Of a DNA stretch of 31,253 nt, positions 21,365 to 30,273 are shown one piece after another. Both the position numbers and the translations under genes were made by a program. Source of the stretch: CAYWNK01 sp047639615 (lineage in GTDB: Bacteria > Planctomycetota > UBA1135 > GCA-002686595); contig JBLIOL010000019.1 in NCBI GenBank assembly GCA_047639615.1, positions 1 to 31,253 of the forward strand, read 5' to 3'. The first letter of the stretch is position 1. Each line of letters begins with the position of its first letter. The notes under the pieces are model-generated. The model saw only the letters and a program-made list of their open reading frames with translations, had not been told where the DNA came from and made no database searches.

Positions 21365-22428
21365 AGGAGTTTCTCCGGCGCTTCTGTTGCGCAGCGTTCC
21401 ACCAACTTGCGCACCTCTTGAGCGCGATCCTTGGGGCACACCAGGGTCGTGCCGCCGGCGTGCACCACCACCAGGTCGTGCACGCCGAGTAGGGCGATCA
21501 GTTCGCCCGCTTCCCCGTGTACTACGCAGCCTGAGCTGTCCTCGGCCAGCAGCTGGGCGCCGCCGGAGGCCGTGTTTTGCTCGTCGTCCTGGGGTAGGAC
21601 TTCCGGTAGCGCCGTCCAGGCGCCCACGTCGCTCCAGCCAAAGCTGATGGGGAGTACGCGCACATCGTTCCAGCGTTCCATGAGTCCTGTGTCCACGGAC
21701 TGCGAGGGCAGGCTGGGGTAGAGCTCGCTCACGGCAGCTTGGTCCGCGTGTTCGACGGCCTTCCAGGTCTCGGGCGCGTGCTCGCGTAGTGCGCCGGCGA
21801 TGGCTTGGCCGCTCCAAACGAACATGCCGCTATTCCAGAGGTAGCCGCCCTGCTCGAGGAATGCTTCGGCGCGTGCTAGGGGGGGCTTCTCCACGAAACT
21901 CTCCACGCGCAGGACTTCGCGGCCGTCGGATTGGCCGAGGGACTCGCCGCAGTGGATGTACCCAAAGCCCGTGGCGGGGTGAGTCGGCGTGACGCCCAGG
22001 GTGAACAGGCTGCTGCGCGCTGCCTCTGCAGCGCGCGCGGCGGCGGCCAGGCAGGCGCGGAATTCGTCGGCGGGTTCCACCACATGATCCGCGGGCAGCA
22101 CCACGTGGATACTCTCTGGATCGCGTCGGAGAAGTTCAGCGCTGGCCCAAGCCACACAGGGCAGGGTGTTGCGACCGGTGGGTTCCGCCAGCACGTTCTC
22201 GGCGGGGATTTCGGGGCAGACTTCACGCACCAGGTCCGCGTGGGCGGCCGCGGTCACCACCAGGATGCGCTCCGGCGGAATCAAACCTTCGAGGCGTCTT
22301 ACCGTGACCGCAAGCAGCGGCGAGGGAGCGCCGATGGCGAGGAATTGCTTGGGCTTGGAGCGGCGACTGGCGGGCCAGAAGCGAGTGCCCGAGCCACCGG
22401 CCATGATGACCGCGTAAAGGTGTTCCAT
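21361..22428 (-). CDS. manC: mannose-1-phosphate guanylyltransferase
   Basis: This cytosolic enzyme makes GDP-mannose from mannose-1-phosphate and GTP, for lipopolysaccharide, exopolysaccharide or glycoprotein mannose. At 355 residues it is the short, single-domain type without the phosphomannose isomerase domain. The nucleotide-binding signature MAGGSGTRFWPASR is at residues 9-22, followed by KPKQFLAI. Further motifs are LAEPTGRNTLPCVAWA, LPADHVVE, GFGYIHCGE, FVEKPP, YLWNSGMFVW, and SFGWSDVGAW. Start is the ATG at 22428. It lies 42 bases downstream of the AsmA-like gene and overlaps ruvX by 4 bases. Confidence 0.93.
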   Translation of the reverse strand: MEHLYAVIMAGGSGTRFWPASRRSKPKQFLAIGAPSPLLAVTVRRLEGLIPPERILVVTAAAHADLVREVCPEIPAENVLAEPTGRNTLPCVAWASAELLRRDPESIHVVLPADHVVEPADEFRACLAAAARAAEAARSSLFTLGVTPTHPATGFGYIHCGESLGQSDGREVLRVESFVEKPPLARAEAFLEQGGYLWNSGMFVWSGQAIAGALREHAPETWKAVEHADQAAVSELYPSLPSQSVDTGLMERWNDVRVLPISFGWSDVGAWTALPEVLPQDDEQNTASGGAQLLAEDSSGCVVHGEAGELIALLGVHDLVVVHAGGTTLVCPKDRAQEVRKLVERCATEAPEKLL

Positions 22429-22470
22429 CGGATTCGCTAGCCTAGATCCGCTGCGAGCGGGGGGCGCCGA

Positions 22471-25400
22471 CTAGAAGCGTTTGGGGAGCGGCGAGAGACC
22501 GGGAAGAGGCAACCTTCGTCCGCCGGTGGGGGGCTTGAAGAACTGGCTGAAGAGGCCCTTCAGGATGACCTCGGGCCGCGACATGTCCCCACGGATGGCC
22601 ACTCGCAGCAGGCCGTTCTGAATCCAGTACAGCAGCTGCGTGAAGGGGCCGAGGCGGTCGACGAGGCTGTAGCGTACGCGCAGGTCGTGGGACATAGTCC
22701 CATCGAAATCGATCCAGCCGTCGCCCACCAGGGAGAGCAGGTCGCTTTTCATGCGCATGCGCGTCATTTCTAGGCGTCCCGCATCGATGTTGAAGTGCGA
22801 CTCCATGCGGCTGAAGGTGGCCGTGGTGTTGAAGCCCAGTTGGCTGAACAGCGACTGGAACACGGGGATAGCCCACAGGGCGCTGTCGCGTAGCAGGATG
22901 CGGCCGCCACCCTCGATTTGGGCTAGGTCGTCCACGGCGCCCGAAAGGCGCAGTTCAGCGTCCAGGGTGCCCTCGTTGGCGAAGTCTGAGTTGAAGAGGC
23001 CGGCGGTCAAGCGGCCTGCATCCACGTCCTCCATCTCGGTGGAGAGAGTGAATGCGAAGGGCTCCACCAGGTCGATGGCGAAGAAGCCGGCCGGGCCCGT
23101 GGCGTTGGCGCCCAGGGAGCGCAGATAGCCGCCTTCGAAGTCGCCGTCGAATTCCTCGATGGTCAGCCGCGGCTCCACGTAAGTGGCTTGCCAGCTGGCA
23201 TTCTCCAGTCGGCGTCCGGCCACAGTTCCGCGTGCTTGGCGCACCTGAGCGAGGGCGCGCACTCGACCGCCTTCGTAGCCCAGGGACAGTCGCACGCCGC
23301 GGGCCACGTCCACGGTGACCGGCACGCCCAGCTTCACGCGCGCGTCACGAATGGCCAGGTCCCCATCAAAGGTCAAGGACGTCTGACCACTGTGGCGCAC
23401 CAGTACGCTCAGTTGGCTGTCTTCCACATCGAAGACGCCGGCCAGGCCCAGTTGATCGAGGAGCGTGCGCAACAGATCCTCATCGAGGAAGTTGGAGAGG
23501 TGCTCTTCGTTGAAAGGTAAGCCCAGCCCGCGCATGCCGGTCTTGAGCAGGTCCCCTTCGGGGCTCGGGCCGTAGGTCAAGTTGAACAGCTCCACGGGCG
23601 TGCTGCCCAGCAGCGCCGTCAGGCGTTCGCCCGTCCAGGACTCGTCCTCTTGGTTGTAGGAAACTTTGCCGCGCAGATCGCGCAGCAGGGTGACTTCATT
23701 GAGCTTGAGGTAGCTGAGGTGCGTGTTGGCTTGCAGCTCCAGGGCCAGAGGCCCTGCCTCGGAGTCCGGACCGAGAGTGATCTGTACGGCGCCGTCCACG
23801 TGGCCGCCTAGGTCCAGGGCAGAGGGCTCGGACGCGCCGCTCTGACCATCGGCTTCGGCCATGGCTTCCCGCAGGGCGCCGGCGACCAGCGGGTGATTCA
23901 CATCGAGGCCGGCAAAATCCACGAGGACCTTGGTCTCGTCCGGATTCACCTGGTCGGTGGTGATGGCCACGGGAACCGCTGCGTCACCGGAGAGCCAGGT
24001 GCCGAAGAGCGTGCTGCGGATTTCGTTGATGCCCGCAGGCGTCGGGCCCGGGTGCTCGGGATCCAACTCGGGAACCTCGGAGCGCACCAGCACGCGGCCG
24101 AGGAGTTCCTTGGTCGGAAGCGGGAAGCCCTCTAGCTGGATCTCGAGGCCGCCAGCGTTGGAGCTGATCTCCGTGTGCGCGAATTGCTTGCTGTCGATGC
24201 TGGGCTTGACGAAGTCCGTGCGCAGGCTAACGCGGCCCTTGGCGCCCGTGTTCTTGAGGGTCTGTAGCACTTCCGGAGAGAAAACCCGCAGGGCGTCGGC
24301 CAAGGCGGCGCTGCGCAGCTCGATGCCATCCGCATCGATGCGGGCCCAGGCGCTCTCCGTACGCGGGCCGTGGAACGCGAAGTGGCCGGCAGCGCGCAGG
24401 TCGCCGCGCAATGCGCTGCTGATGCCCTCTACTTGGAAGACCACGCCGGCGCGCGCTAGTTCAGGTGACACCTCGCCGTTGCTGCGGAAGAGTACCTTTC
24501 CGCGCACTTGCTCCACGGGCAGGGGGCAGGGTGCCCAAGCGAGCTGTGCTCCCTCCAGGGTCAGGTCCAGGTCTGTGGCCAAGCCCACGGGACCTAGGGG
24601 ATCTAGGAAGCGCATGGTGAAGTCCACGGCGCCGCCGCGTGGGTCGTACTCGCTCACCAGTTCAGACACGGCTGGGATGCCTGTTATGCCGGCGAAGGCC
24701 TCGCGCAGCTCATCGTCCATAGCCAGGGACGAGACGCGCAGGTCCATGCTGAATTCGGACTCAGGAATCGTGGTGGTATCGAAGTCCGGCTTGGTCCACT
24801 CGGGAATGATCCAGATGCTGCCGTCCACCGCGGCTCGCCCGGCCTCACCCGCATGGCCAGACAGATCGAAGAAACCCGTGCGCTCGGCTAATGTCATGCC
24901 CGGCACGAAGGCGTAGGTGGTTCGGCCGCGCACCTCGGTCAGGCGCCGCGGGAAGCCCAGGTTGCGCTGACCGCCCTCGAGCCGGTTGCGGCCACCAACG
25001 TAGGCGAGGGACAGGTCGCCATGGCTATCGACCACGGCGCAGTTGCTGGTGCCGGCGAGGGGCTTGGTACTGGCGCTCCAACCCCTGGGGGCGCGCACTC
25101 CATAGGACACTTCGAGCTCGCCCTCTGGGTTGAGCATCTCGTACAGGTTGACTAGCCCTGGGTTGTCGCCGAGAAGTGCGAGGGTGGTCGGGCTGAACTC
25201 CACCGCAGGTGCATGAACCCAAGCCTCCCAGGCGAGGTTTTGCCCGGCCGCGGCGCCGAGGCGCGATCGGGATCGGAAAGAGCGACCCAGGTGGCGCGCT
25301 TCCAGATCCACTTCACCGGTCCAGTTCTCGAGCGCGAAGGGCTCGTCGGCGCGGCGCTCGCGGCCGCGGGCCGAGGTTATGCGCAGGGTGATGTTGATGT

Positions 25401-26325
25401 CTTCGAGCGCGCGCAGCTCCGGTGCCACGTGGGGCAGAGCTAGGCTGCCTTCGCGCAGGTGGGCGCGTAGGTCGATGCTGGGGACGGTGTCTGTGCCGAT
25501 CAGATAGCGCGCGTGTAGGTCGGCTGAAATGCGTCCGCCCGGATTCAGGGCGCTCAGCTTGGCGAGTGGCGTGTGGGCCAGCAGCAGCGAGTCGTCCAGG
25601 GTCAGGTCCCGGGCGCGTGCTCGCAGGTCCAAGGCCAGGTCCGGGGAGAGTTCTCCGTGCAGCACGATGGCCTGGCGGCCGCCAGCGGCGGAGGGCTCGA
25701 TCTGACCCCAGATGGACGTCTGCTCGCCATCCGGCTGCCACATGAGGGCCATGCTTCCGAGGTTGACCATGCCCGCAGCGGATCCGTAGGCCACCTGGAA
25801 CCCGTCCACGCGAATGTGGGGGAGGCGTTGCAGGTCGAGGGTCTCGGTGCTGCCTGCGCTCATTCGTTCGGCGATGCGCTCTGCGGTAGCTAGGAGTTCA
25901 CCGGTCAGGCGTGCATGGCCACCGCGCAGGCCGACCTTTGCCAGGCGCAGGCCGCTAGCGGCGCGCGCGCCGAGCACCAGGCGCAGTTCGGCCAAGCGAA
26001 TCTCGGGGACAGCCGCGGCGTCTGCCGGGGAATCGGGGCCGGTCTTGAGGGTGACTTCCCGCAGTACGAGGGTGCGGTCAAGCCAGGCAATACTGGCTGA
26101 GCCCACATGCACCTCGACCATTTCCTCGGTCAGCCGGCGCTGGAGTTCGTTCTCGATCCAGCCTGCGAGGAGGCCCGTGCGCTCCAGGGCGGAACCGACC
26201 AAGCCGCCGCCAATCACACACCAGCCCGCGCTCACCGCGAGGGCGGACAGCATGCGCTGCAGTTGGCCATCCTTGCGGCGGCGCTTGTCTCCGTTGATTG
26301 GTTGCTTGGCCATGGCCCTGCGCAC
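22471..26325 (-). CDS. large AsmA/TamB/YhdP-like envelope protein
   Basis: A protein of about 1280 residues anchored by a single N-terminal hydrophobic helix (MLSALAVSAGWCVIGGGLVGSAL; about residues 24-46). The rest consists of repeated beta-rich segments with short strands, many with a 'x-hydrophobic-x-G' pattern (for example RTLVLREVTLKTGP). The C-terminal part has MKSDLLSLVGDGWIDFDGTMSHDLRVRYSL and then AIRGDMSRPEVILKGLFS, typical of AsmA-like C-termini. Bacterial relatives form bridge-like lipid-transport proteins across the periplasm. This identification rests on architecture rather than on a motif, so other beta-helical envelope proteins are possible. Two starts are possible: GTG 26325 or ATG 26313, which gives MAKQPINGDKRRR. 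Basic residues before the helix predict that the bulk is outside the cytoplasm. The alr gene ends 28 bases upstream. Confidence 0.68.
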   Translation of the reverse strand: MRRAMAKQPINGDKRRRKDGQLQRMLSALAVSAGWCVIGGGLVGSALERTGLLAGWIENELQRRLTEEMVEVHVGSASIAWLDRTLVLREVTLKTGPDSPADAAAVPEIRLAELRLVLGARAASGLRLAKVGLRGGHARLTGELLATAERIAERMSAGSTETLDLQRLPHIRVDGFQVAYGSAAGMVNLGSMALMWQPDGEQTSIWGQIEPSAAGGRQAIVLHGELSPDLALDLRARARDLTLDDSLLLAHTPLAKLSALNPGGRISADLHARYLIGTDTVPSIDLRAHLREGSLALPHVAPELRALEDINITLRITSARGRERRADEPFALENWTGEVDLEARHLGRSFRSRSRLGAAAGQNLAWEAWVHAPAVEFSPTTLALLGDNPGLVNLYEMLNPEGELEVSYGVRAPRGWSASTKPLAGTSNCAVVDSHGDLSLAYVGGRNRLEGGQRNLGFPRRLTEVRGRTTYAFVPGMTLAERTGFFDLSGHAGEAGRAAVDGSIWIIPEWTKPDFDTTTIPESEFSMDLRVSSLAMDDELREAFAGITGIPAVSELVSEYDPRGGAVDFTMRFLDPLGPVGLATDLDLTLEGAQLAWAPCPLPVEQVRGKVLFRSNGEVSPELARAGVVFQVEGISSALRGDLRAAGHFAFHGPRTESAWARIDADGIELRSAALADALRVFSPEVLQTLKNTGAKGRVSLRTDFVKPSIDSKQFAHTEISSNAGGLEIQLEGFPLPTKELLGRVLVRSEVPELDPEHPGPTPAGINEIRSTLFGTWLSGDAAVPVAITTDQVNPDETKVLVDFAGLDVNHPLVAGALREAMAEADGQSGASEPSALDLGGHVDGAVQITLGPDSEAGPLALELQANTHLSYLKLNEVTLLRDLRGKVSYNQEDESWTGERLTALLGSTPVELFNLTYGPSPEGDLLKTGMRGLGLPFNEEHLSNFLDEDLLRTLLDQLGLAGVFDVEDSQLSVLVRHSGQTSLTFDGDLAIRDARVKLGVPVTVDVARGVRLSLGYEGGRVRALAQVRQARGTVAGRRLENASWQATYVEPRLTIEEFDGDFEGGYLRSLGANATGPAGFFAIDLVEPFAFTLSTEMEDVDAGRLTAGLFNSDFANEGTLDAELRLSGAVDDLAQIEGGGRILLRDSALWAIPVFQSLFSQLGFNTTATFSRMESHFNIDAGRLEMTRMRMKSDLLSLVGDGWIDFDGTMSHDLRVRYSLVDRLGPFTQLLYWIQNGLLRVAIRGDMSRPEVILKGLFSQFFKPPTGGRRLPLPGLSPLPKRF

Positions 26326-26353
26326 CCCGGCTGGCGGGGGCGACCACTAGGGA

Positions 26354-27589
26354 CTATTCCCTAGGAGTAGGCTCCAGGATGGGGGAGTGGAAGCCAGGGG
26401 ACAACTGCGGGGAGCTAGAGATCGGGTCAAAGCCCGGTTGGCTGGGAATTGCCAGCTGCTCGCCACCGCGGAAGATCCTGTTCACGCGCGGGCCGATGGC
26501 ACAACAGAGTTCGTATGGGATGGTGCCTGCCAATTCGGCCACTTGCTCCAGGCGTAGCTCAGCGCCGCCGTTTGAGCCGATCCAGGTGGCGACTGCACCC
26601 ACTTCGACCCCGGGTAGGTGGCCCACATCCACGGTGGTGTAGTCCATGGAGATGCGCCCGATTATGGGCGCCTCACGGCCTCCAATCAGCACCTTGCCGC
26701 GGTTGCCGAGGGCCCAGGGCAAGCCGTCCGCATAGCCCACGGCGAGGGTGGCGATACGGGTGGGTCGCTCAGTGGTGAAGGTGCCGCTGTAGCCCACGGG
26801 GGTGCCTGCGGGCACGTCCTTCAGGAACACGACTTGGCTGTGCAGGGAGAGCACCGGGCGCAACTCGTCAGCGCCGGGGAGCTCGCTGGGAAGCGCGCCG
26901 TAGGCGGCGATGCCCGCCCTAACCGTGTCGTACAAAGGGGTTAGGCCAGTGAACAGTGCGGCGGAGTTGGCCGCGTGCACCCAAGCACGATCAATCACGG
27001 GCCCGAGGCCCGCCTCGCGTGCCTCGCGCAGTACGGCCTTGAAGCGCTCCATCTGCGCGGCGCACGCATCGTCCTGAGCACCGCAAGTAGGTGCCAGGTG
27101 GGTCATAATTCCGGCCAAGTCGAGGTTGGGCGACTCGACGATCACTCGCAGCAGGTCGAGACTCAAGTGCGGCGGCACCCCAAGGCGGCCCATGCCCGTG
27201 TCCACGTTGAGGTGTACACGCGCTACACGGCCTAGCTGGCGTGCTTCACGATCGAGGCTGCGTGCGCGATCGCTCGCGTGCAATCCGAACTCCACATCGT
27301 TCAGCAGGCAAGGCACGAGCTCGTCCTCGAGCAGGGTGCCAAGCACCAAAATCGGCACCCGCAGGCCCGCACGGCGCAATTCCAGGGCTTCTGCGGAGGT
27401 TCCGACCCCGAGCGCGCTCACACCAGCGCGTACCGCGTGATGCGATATCGCAACCGCCCCGTGGCCGTAGGCATCTGCCTTAACCACCAGCATCAGGCGC
27501 GTCCCCGGACCAGCGCGGGCACGGATGACAGCGAGGTTGTGTCCTAGGGCATCGAGGTCTACCTCGGCCCATGCGCGGGAGATTGTCAC
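26354..27589 (-). CDS. alr: alanine racemase
   Basis: A pyridoxal-phosphate enzyme that interconverts L- and D-alanine for peptidoglycan. It has the PLP-binding K37 in LMLVVKADAYGHGA. The second catalytic residue, Y267, lies in PVGYSGTF. Other family motifs are VHLNVDTGMGRLGV, AANSAALF, VRAGIAAYG, RIATLAVGYADGLP, IIGRISMDYTTVDV. The 411-residue length is slightly longer than usual, owing to a C-terminal extension after GPRVNRIFRGGE. Start is GTG at 27589, with AGGGAGG directly in front, unusually close to the start codon. It begins a probable four-gene run on the minus strand. Confidence 0.94.
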   Translation of the reverse strand: MTISRAWAEVDLDALGHNLAVIRARAGPGTRLMLVVKADAYGHGAVAISHHAVRAGVSALGVGTSAEALELRRAGLRVPILVLGTLLEDELVPCLLNDVEFGLHASDRARSLDREARQLGRVARVHLNVDTGMGRLGVPPHLSLDLLRVIVESPNLDLAGIMTHLAPTCGAQDDACAAQMERFKAVLREAREAGLGPVIDRAWVHAANSAALFTGLTPLYDTVRAGIAAYGALPSELPGADELRPVLSLHSQVVFLKDVPAGTPVGYSGTFTTERPTRIATLAVGYADGLPWALGNRGKVLIGGREAPIIGRISMDYTTVDVGHLPGVEVGAVATWIGSNGGAELRLEQVAELAGTIPYELCCAIGPRVNRIFRGGEQLAIPSQPGFDPISSSPQLSPGFHSPILEPTPRE

Positions 27590-27685
27590 CTCCCTAGCGT
27601 AGGCGCGAACGTGCGACGATCCAGGCCTCAGCAGTGGGCTCTGGATAAACCCTTCGATTCTGGCTCTATTCGGGGAATTGGAGCG

Positions 27686-27714
27686 TTGACATGGCCCCCG
27701 CGCGTTTCCATTCT
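27686..27714 (+). promoter_or_regulatory. candidate promoter upstream of the histone-fold gene
   Basis: TTGACA at 27686-27691 is a perfect -35 hexamer. A 17-base spacer leads to CATTCT (27709-27714), a poor -10 that matches TATAAT at only two or three positions. The remaining 27590-27854 region has no gene or hairpin that I can support. Confidence 0.3.
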
Positions 27715-27842
27715 TGCTCGTGCGTCAGGGATCATCTCCTCACTCCTCACGAGGAAGACCCTATCTGTTCGCCTTAACACAGCGATTCCCCCCATTCGCA
27801 GCGCCGGTGGTTACCCGCCGTCGGCACTGATCACAACAGCAC

Positions 27843-27848
27843 AAGGAG
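27843..27848 (+). promoter_or_regulatory. ribosome binding site of the histone-fold gene
   Basis: AAGGAG ends 6 bases before the ATG at 27855. It is one of the few textbook Shine-Dalgarno sequences in this window, where most genes have none, which suggests strong translation of this short protein. Confidence 0.75.
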
Positions 27849-27854
27849 TTCTCC

Positions 27855-28142
27855 ATGGCACGTAAAGCCAAGAAGAAAGCAACCAAGAAAACGGCCACCA
27901 AGAAAACGGCCACCAAGAAGGCCACGAAAAAGAAAGGCGCCAAGAAAGCAGCCAAGCGCGGCAAGAAGAAAGCATCGGGTGATCTGATCATCAGCAAGAG
28001 CCGCACCAAGGCCGCTGCTGGTATCAACGTCTCCGGCGAGTTCTACGCCGCTCTCGACGAAGCCGTCCGCGGCATGATCGCTGGTGCCGAGGCTCGTGCC
28101 GAGTCCAACGGTCGCCGCACCCTGCGCCCCTACGACCTGTAG
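27855..28142 (+). CDS. lysine-rich-tailed protein with a short C-terminal histone-fold-like domain
   Basis: A 95-residue basic protein. Residues 2-40 are a Lys/Ala/Thr tail (KKATKKTATKK units) like histone H1 or chlamydial Hc1. Residues 44-95 resemble a histone fold: a short alpha1 (SKSRTKAAAG), NVS followed by a long helix FYAALDEAVRGMIAGAEARAESN, then GRRTLRPYDL, which matches the archaeal histone GRKTxxxxDI motif. The central helix is about one turn shorter than in archaeal histones and the third helix is nearly absent, as reported for some bacterial histones. It probably binds DNA non-specifically; dimer formation is inferred. A strong Shine-Dalgarno suggests it is abundant. It stands alone between divergent alr and convergent tsaB. 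Alternatively the domain is an unrelated helical protein-binding tail. Confidence 0.72.
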   Translation: MARKAKKKATKKTATKKTATKKATKKKGAKKAAKRGKKKASGDLIISKSRTKAAAGINVSGEFYAALDEAVRGMIAGAEARAESNGRRTLRPYDL

Positions 28143-28164
28143 GTCTAGACGCTCTATAACGAGC

Positions 28165-28232
28165 CCGAATCCGCCCATTGGGTGCATTCGGCCGTTCTTG
28201 CGCCCCCGCCACCGACCTCGGTGGCGGGGGCG
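28165..28232. terminator. double hairpin between the histone-fold gene and tsaB
   Basis: First hairpin: CCGAAT (28165-28170) pairs with ATTCGG (28186-28191), with a second short stem inside. Second and stronger: 28201-28215 (CGCCCCCGCCACCGA) pairs perfectly with 28218-28232 over 15 bases, with a minimal 2-base gap so the actual loop will open a few pairs. They fill the 110 bases between the convergent genes and can serve both strands. There is no T run. Confidence 0.7.
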
Positions 28233-28252
28233 TCGTCATGTCTGCCGAGCGG

Positions 28253-28933
28253 CTAGCGCTTGCGCGTTTTGACGCCGAAGGGCCGCAGGTATAGCGGGCT
28301 CACTTGGGCTGGATCCTGCGCGCCGCCACTGGCGTAACGCGCTTGGCCTAACTGCAGGACGGCGCGGGCATCGGGCACCAGGTCCGTGCGCAGTCGCGCG
28401 CTGGTGGCTTCGTCGAACTTGGCAGCGCGTCGGGTTCCGGGGTCACCGAAGATCGGACCGCTACGGGGCAGGCGTTCGGCGAGCGCGTCCGGGCCCAGGG
28501 CGCAGGGTTCTTCCAGCACGCGCACGTCGGACTCGCCGCGGGCGTAGCGCGCGTAGTAGAGCTCGCCACCGCGTGCGTCGAGCACCACGCAGCCTTCCTC
28601 GCCGGGGGCCAAGTGCCGAAAGGCCAAGGCTTCGACGGAAGGTACGCCGACTAAATCTGCGCCAGTTCCTTCCATCAGCCCCAAGGCGGTGGCGACACCC
28701 ACGCGCAAGCCCGTATAGCTGCCGGGGCCGAGGCCTACCACGACCAGTTGCAGGTCGGCGGGGCGTGTGCCTAGGTCCTGAAGGATCTCGCTCAGGGCGG
28801 GCAACAGATCGGAAGCGTGGGAGCGTTCGGGCTCCAGGGAGCGCTCTGCCACCCGTCCGCCTAGGTCCACGGCCACCGAAGCAGCGCGTACGGAGGTCTC
28901 CAGGGCGATTTGTGGTGCAGACTGAGCGTTCAC
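28253..28933 (-). CDS. tsaB: tRNA t6A37 biosynthesis protein TsaB
   Basis: TsaB (YeaZ) partners TsaD and TsaE to add threonylcarbamoyl to A37 of ANN-decoding tRNAs. The 226-residue ASKHA-fold protein shows ALETSVRAASVAV at the N-terminus, the nucleotide-loop-like VGLGPGSYTGLRVGVATA, VPSVEALAF, VLDARGGELYYARY and the C-terminal SPLYLRPF. The start is GTG at 28933, which overlaps the glmM stop as GTGA. It is followed by the hairpins at 28165-28232 that separate it from the histone-fold gene. Length is normal; identification is firm. Confidence 0.92.
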   Translation of the reverse strand: MNAQSAPQIALETSVRAASVAVDLGGRVAERSLEPERSHASDLLPALSEILQDLGTRPADLQLVVVGLGPGSYTGLRVGVATALGLMEGTGADLVGVPSVEALAFRHLAPGEEGCVVLDARGGELYYARYARGESDVRVLEEPCALGPDALAERLPRSGPIFGDPGTRRAAKFDEATSARLRTDLVPDARAVLQLGQARYASGGAQDPAQVSPLYLRPFGVKTRKR

Positions 28934-30273
28934 GCTCCGATGGCCTCCGTGAGCAAACCCACCAGAGCGTTGGCGTGGGCATGAATGGTTTTTTCGTCGG
29001 GCCCTTCCACCATGACGCGCGCCAGGTCCTCGGTGCCGGAGTAGCGCAGGAGCACGCGCCCGTCGACGCCGAGCTGTTGTTCTACGTGCCGGACCATGGC
29101 GATCACTTCGGGCAGCTCGCGCAGCTGGGGCTTGGAGCTCACGCGCACATTGATCAGTACCTGCGGGAAGGGCTGGTAGGGGGCTACCAGGCTCGAAAGG
29201 CTCGCCCCGGTGGCTTTCATGACCCGTAGCACGGCTAGGGCGGTCACCAGGCCATCGCCGATGAAGGCGTTGCTTTCCCCGAGGATCACGTGACCGGACT
29301 GCTCGCCGCCTAGGCTCAGGCTTTCCTTGCGCAGGGCTTCCACCACCTGGCGGTCGCCGACGCCCACTTCGACCACGTCCACGCCCACTTCGCGCAGGGC
29401 GCGGTGCAGGCCGCGGTTGCTCATGATAGTGGCTACTAAGCGGCTGTCACAATTCTTGCCGGAGCTGGCTGCGTGGCGCCCGAGCACGGTCAGGATGCCG
29501 TCGCCGTGCACCAGGTTGGACTGCTCATCCACCAGCATGCAACGGTCGCCGTCTCCATCGAGGGCCACGCCGAAGCCGGCGCCACGGGAGCGCACCTCGT
29601 CCATCAGGGCTTCGGGATGGGTAGAACCCACCTCGTGATTGATGTTCTCGCCGTCCGGGTCGGTGCCGATGGTGTGCACCAAGGCTCCCAGTCGGCCGAA
29701 GACCTTGGGTCCAACGCGGCTTCCGGCGCCATGGGCGCAGTCGAGCACGATGGAGAGTCCGGAGAGGTTCAAGCCCGCGCCGATGGTGTCGACCAGGTGC
29801 TTGAGGTAGTCGTTCTCCAGCTCCGGATTGAAGCTCGGCCGTTCGGTCTCGGGTAGCTCGGGTGCGGGCTCGTGCAAGCGCGCTTCGATGGCAGCTTGCT
29901 GTTCGTCGCTGAGCTTGTCGCCGGCGCCACTGAAGACCTTGATGCCATTGTCGGCGGCAGGGTTGTGCGAAGCGCTGATCATGACGCCCAGGACGAAGTC
30001 GCCCTCGCGCGTCAGCCAGGCCAGGCCGGGGGTGGGTAGCAGGCCGGCGCTCACGCAGGTAATGCCTGCGGCGTTAAGACCGCGGGCTACGGCGGCCTCC
30101 AGGCCGGGCCCGGAACGGCGACCATCGTGGGCGAGCAGGGCTACGCGGGTAGGGCCCGAAGCGAGCACATGCCCTAGGGCTTCACCCACCTGGGCAGCCC
30201 GTTCCAGGGTCAGCCAGCCTTCGCCTGCGCGGCCGCGGATTCCGTCGGTTCCGAAAATGGTCTCTTGGCTCAA
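28930..30273 (-). CDS. glmM: phosphoglucosamine mutase
   Basis: GlmM interconverts glucosamine-6-phosphate and glucosamine-1-phosphate on the route to UDP-GlcNAc, for peptidoglycan and lipopolysaccharide. At 447 residues it has the normal four-domain layout: FGTDGIRGRAG at the N-terminus, the phosphorylated S102 in MISASHNPAADNG, the metal loop LDGDGDRCMLV, the sugar-binding GGEQSGH and the phosphate-binding RYSGTEDLARVMVEG. The start is TTG at 30273 overlapping the upstream ybbR-like stop as TTGA, and the end overlaps tsaB as GTGA. The ybbR-glmM order is the classical neighbourhood of the cyclic-di-AMP synthase genes. Confidence 0.95.
   Translation of the reverse strand: MSQETIFGTDGIRGRAGEGWLTLERAAQVGEALGHVLASGPTRVALLAHDGRRSGPGLEAAVARGLNAAGITCVSAGLLPTPGLAWLTREGDFVLGVMISASHNPAADNGIKVFSGAGDKLSDEQQAAIEARLHEPAPELPETERPSFNPELENDYLKHLVDTIGAGLNLSGLSIVLDCAHGAGSRVGPKVFGRLGALVHTIGTDPDGENINHEVGSTHPEALMDEVRSRGAGFGVALDGDGDRCMLVDEQSNLVHGDGILTVLGRHAASSGKNCDSRLVATIMSNRGLHRALREVGVDVVEVGVGDRQVVEALRKESLSLGGEQSGHVILGESNAFIGDGLVTALAVLRVMKATGASLSSLVAPYQPFPQVLINVRVSSKPQLRELPEVIAMVRHVEQQLGVDGRVLLRYSGTEDLARVMVEGPDEKTIHAHANALVGLLTEAIGA

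Noticed and set aside
27611..27865. An 84-residue open frame before the histone-fold gene.
   Set aside because: It has no domain character and runs into the start of the next gene, where the Shine-Dalgarno sequence lies within it; it is most likely non-coding.
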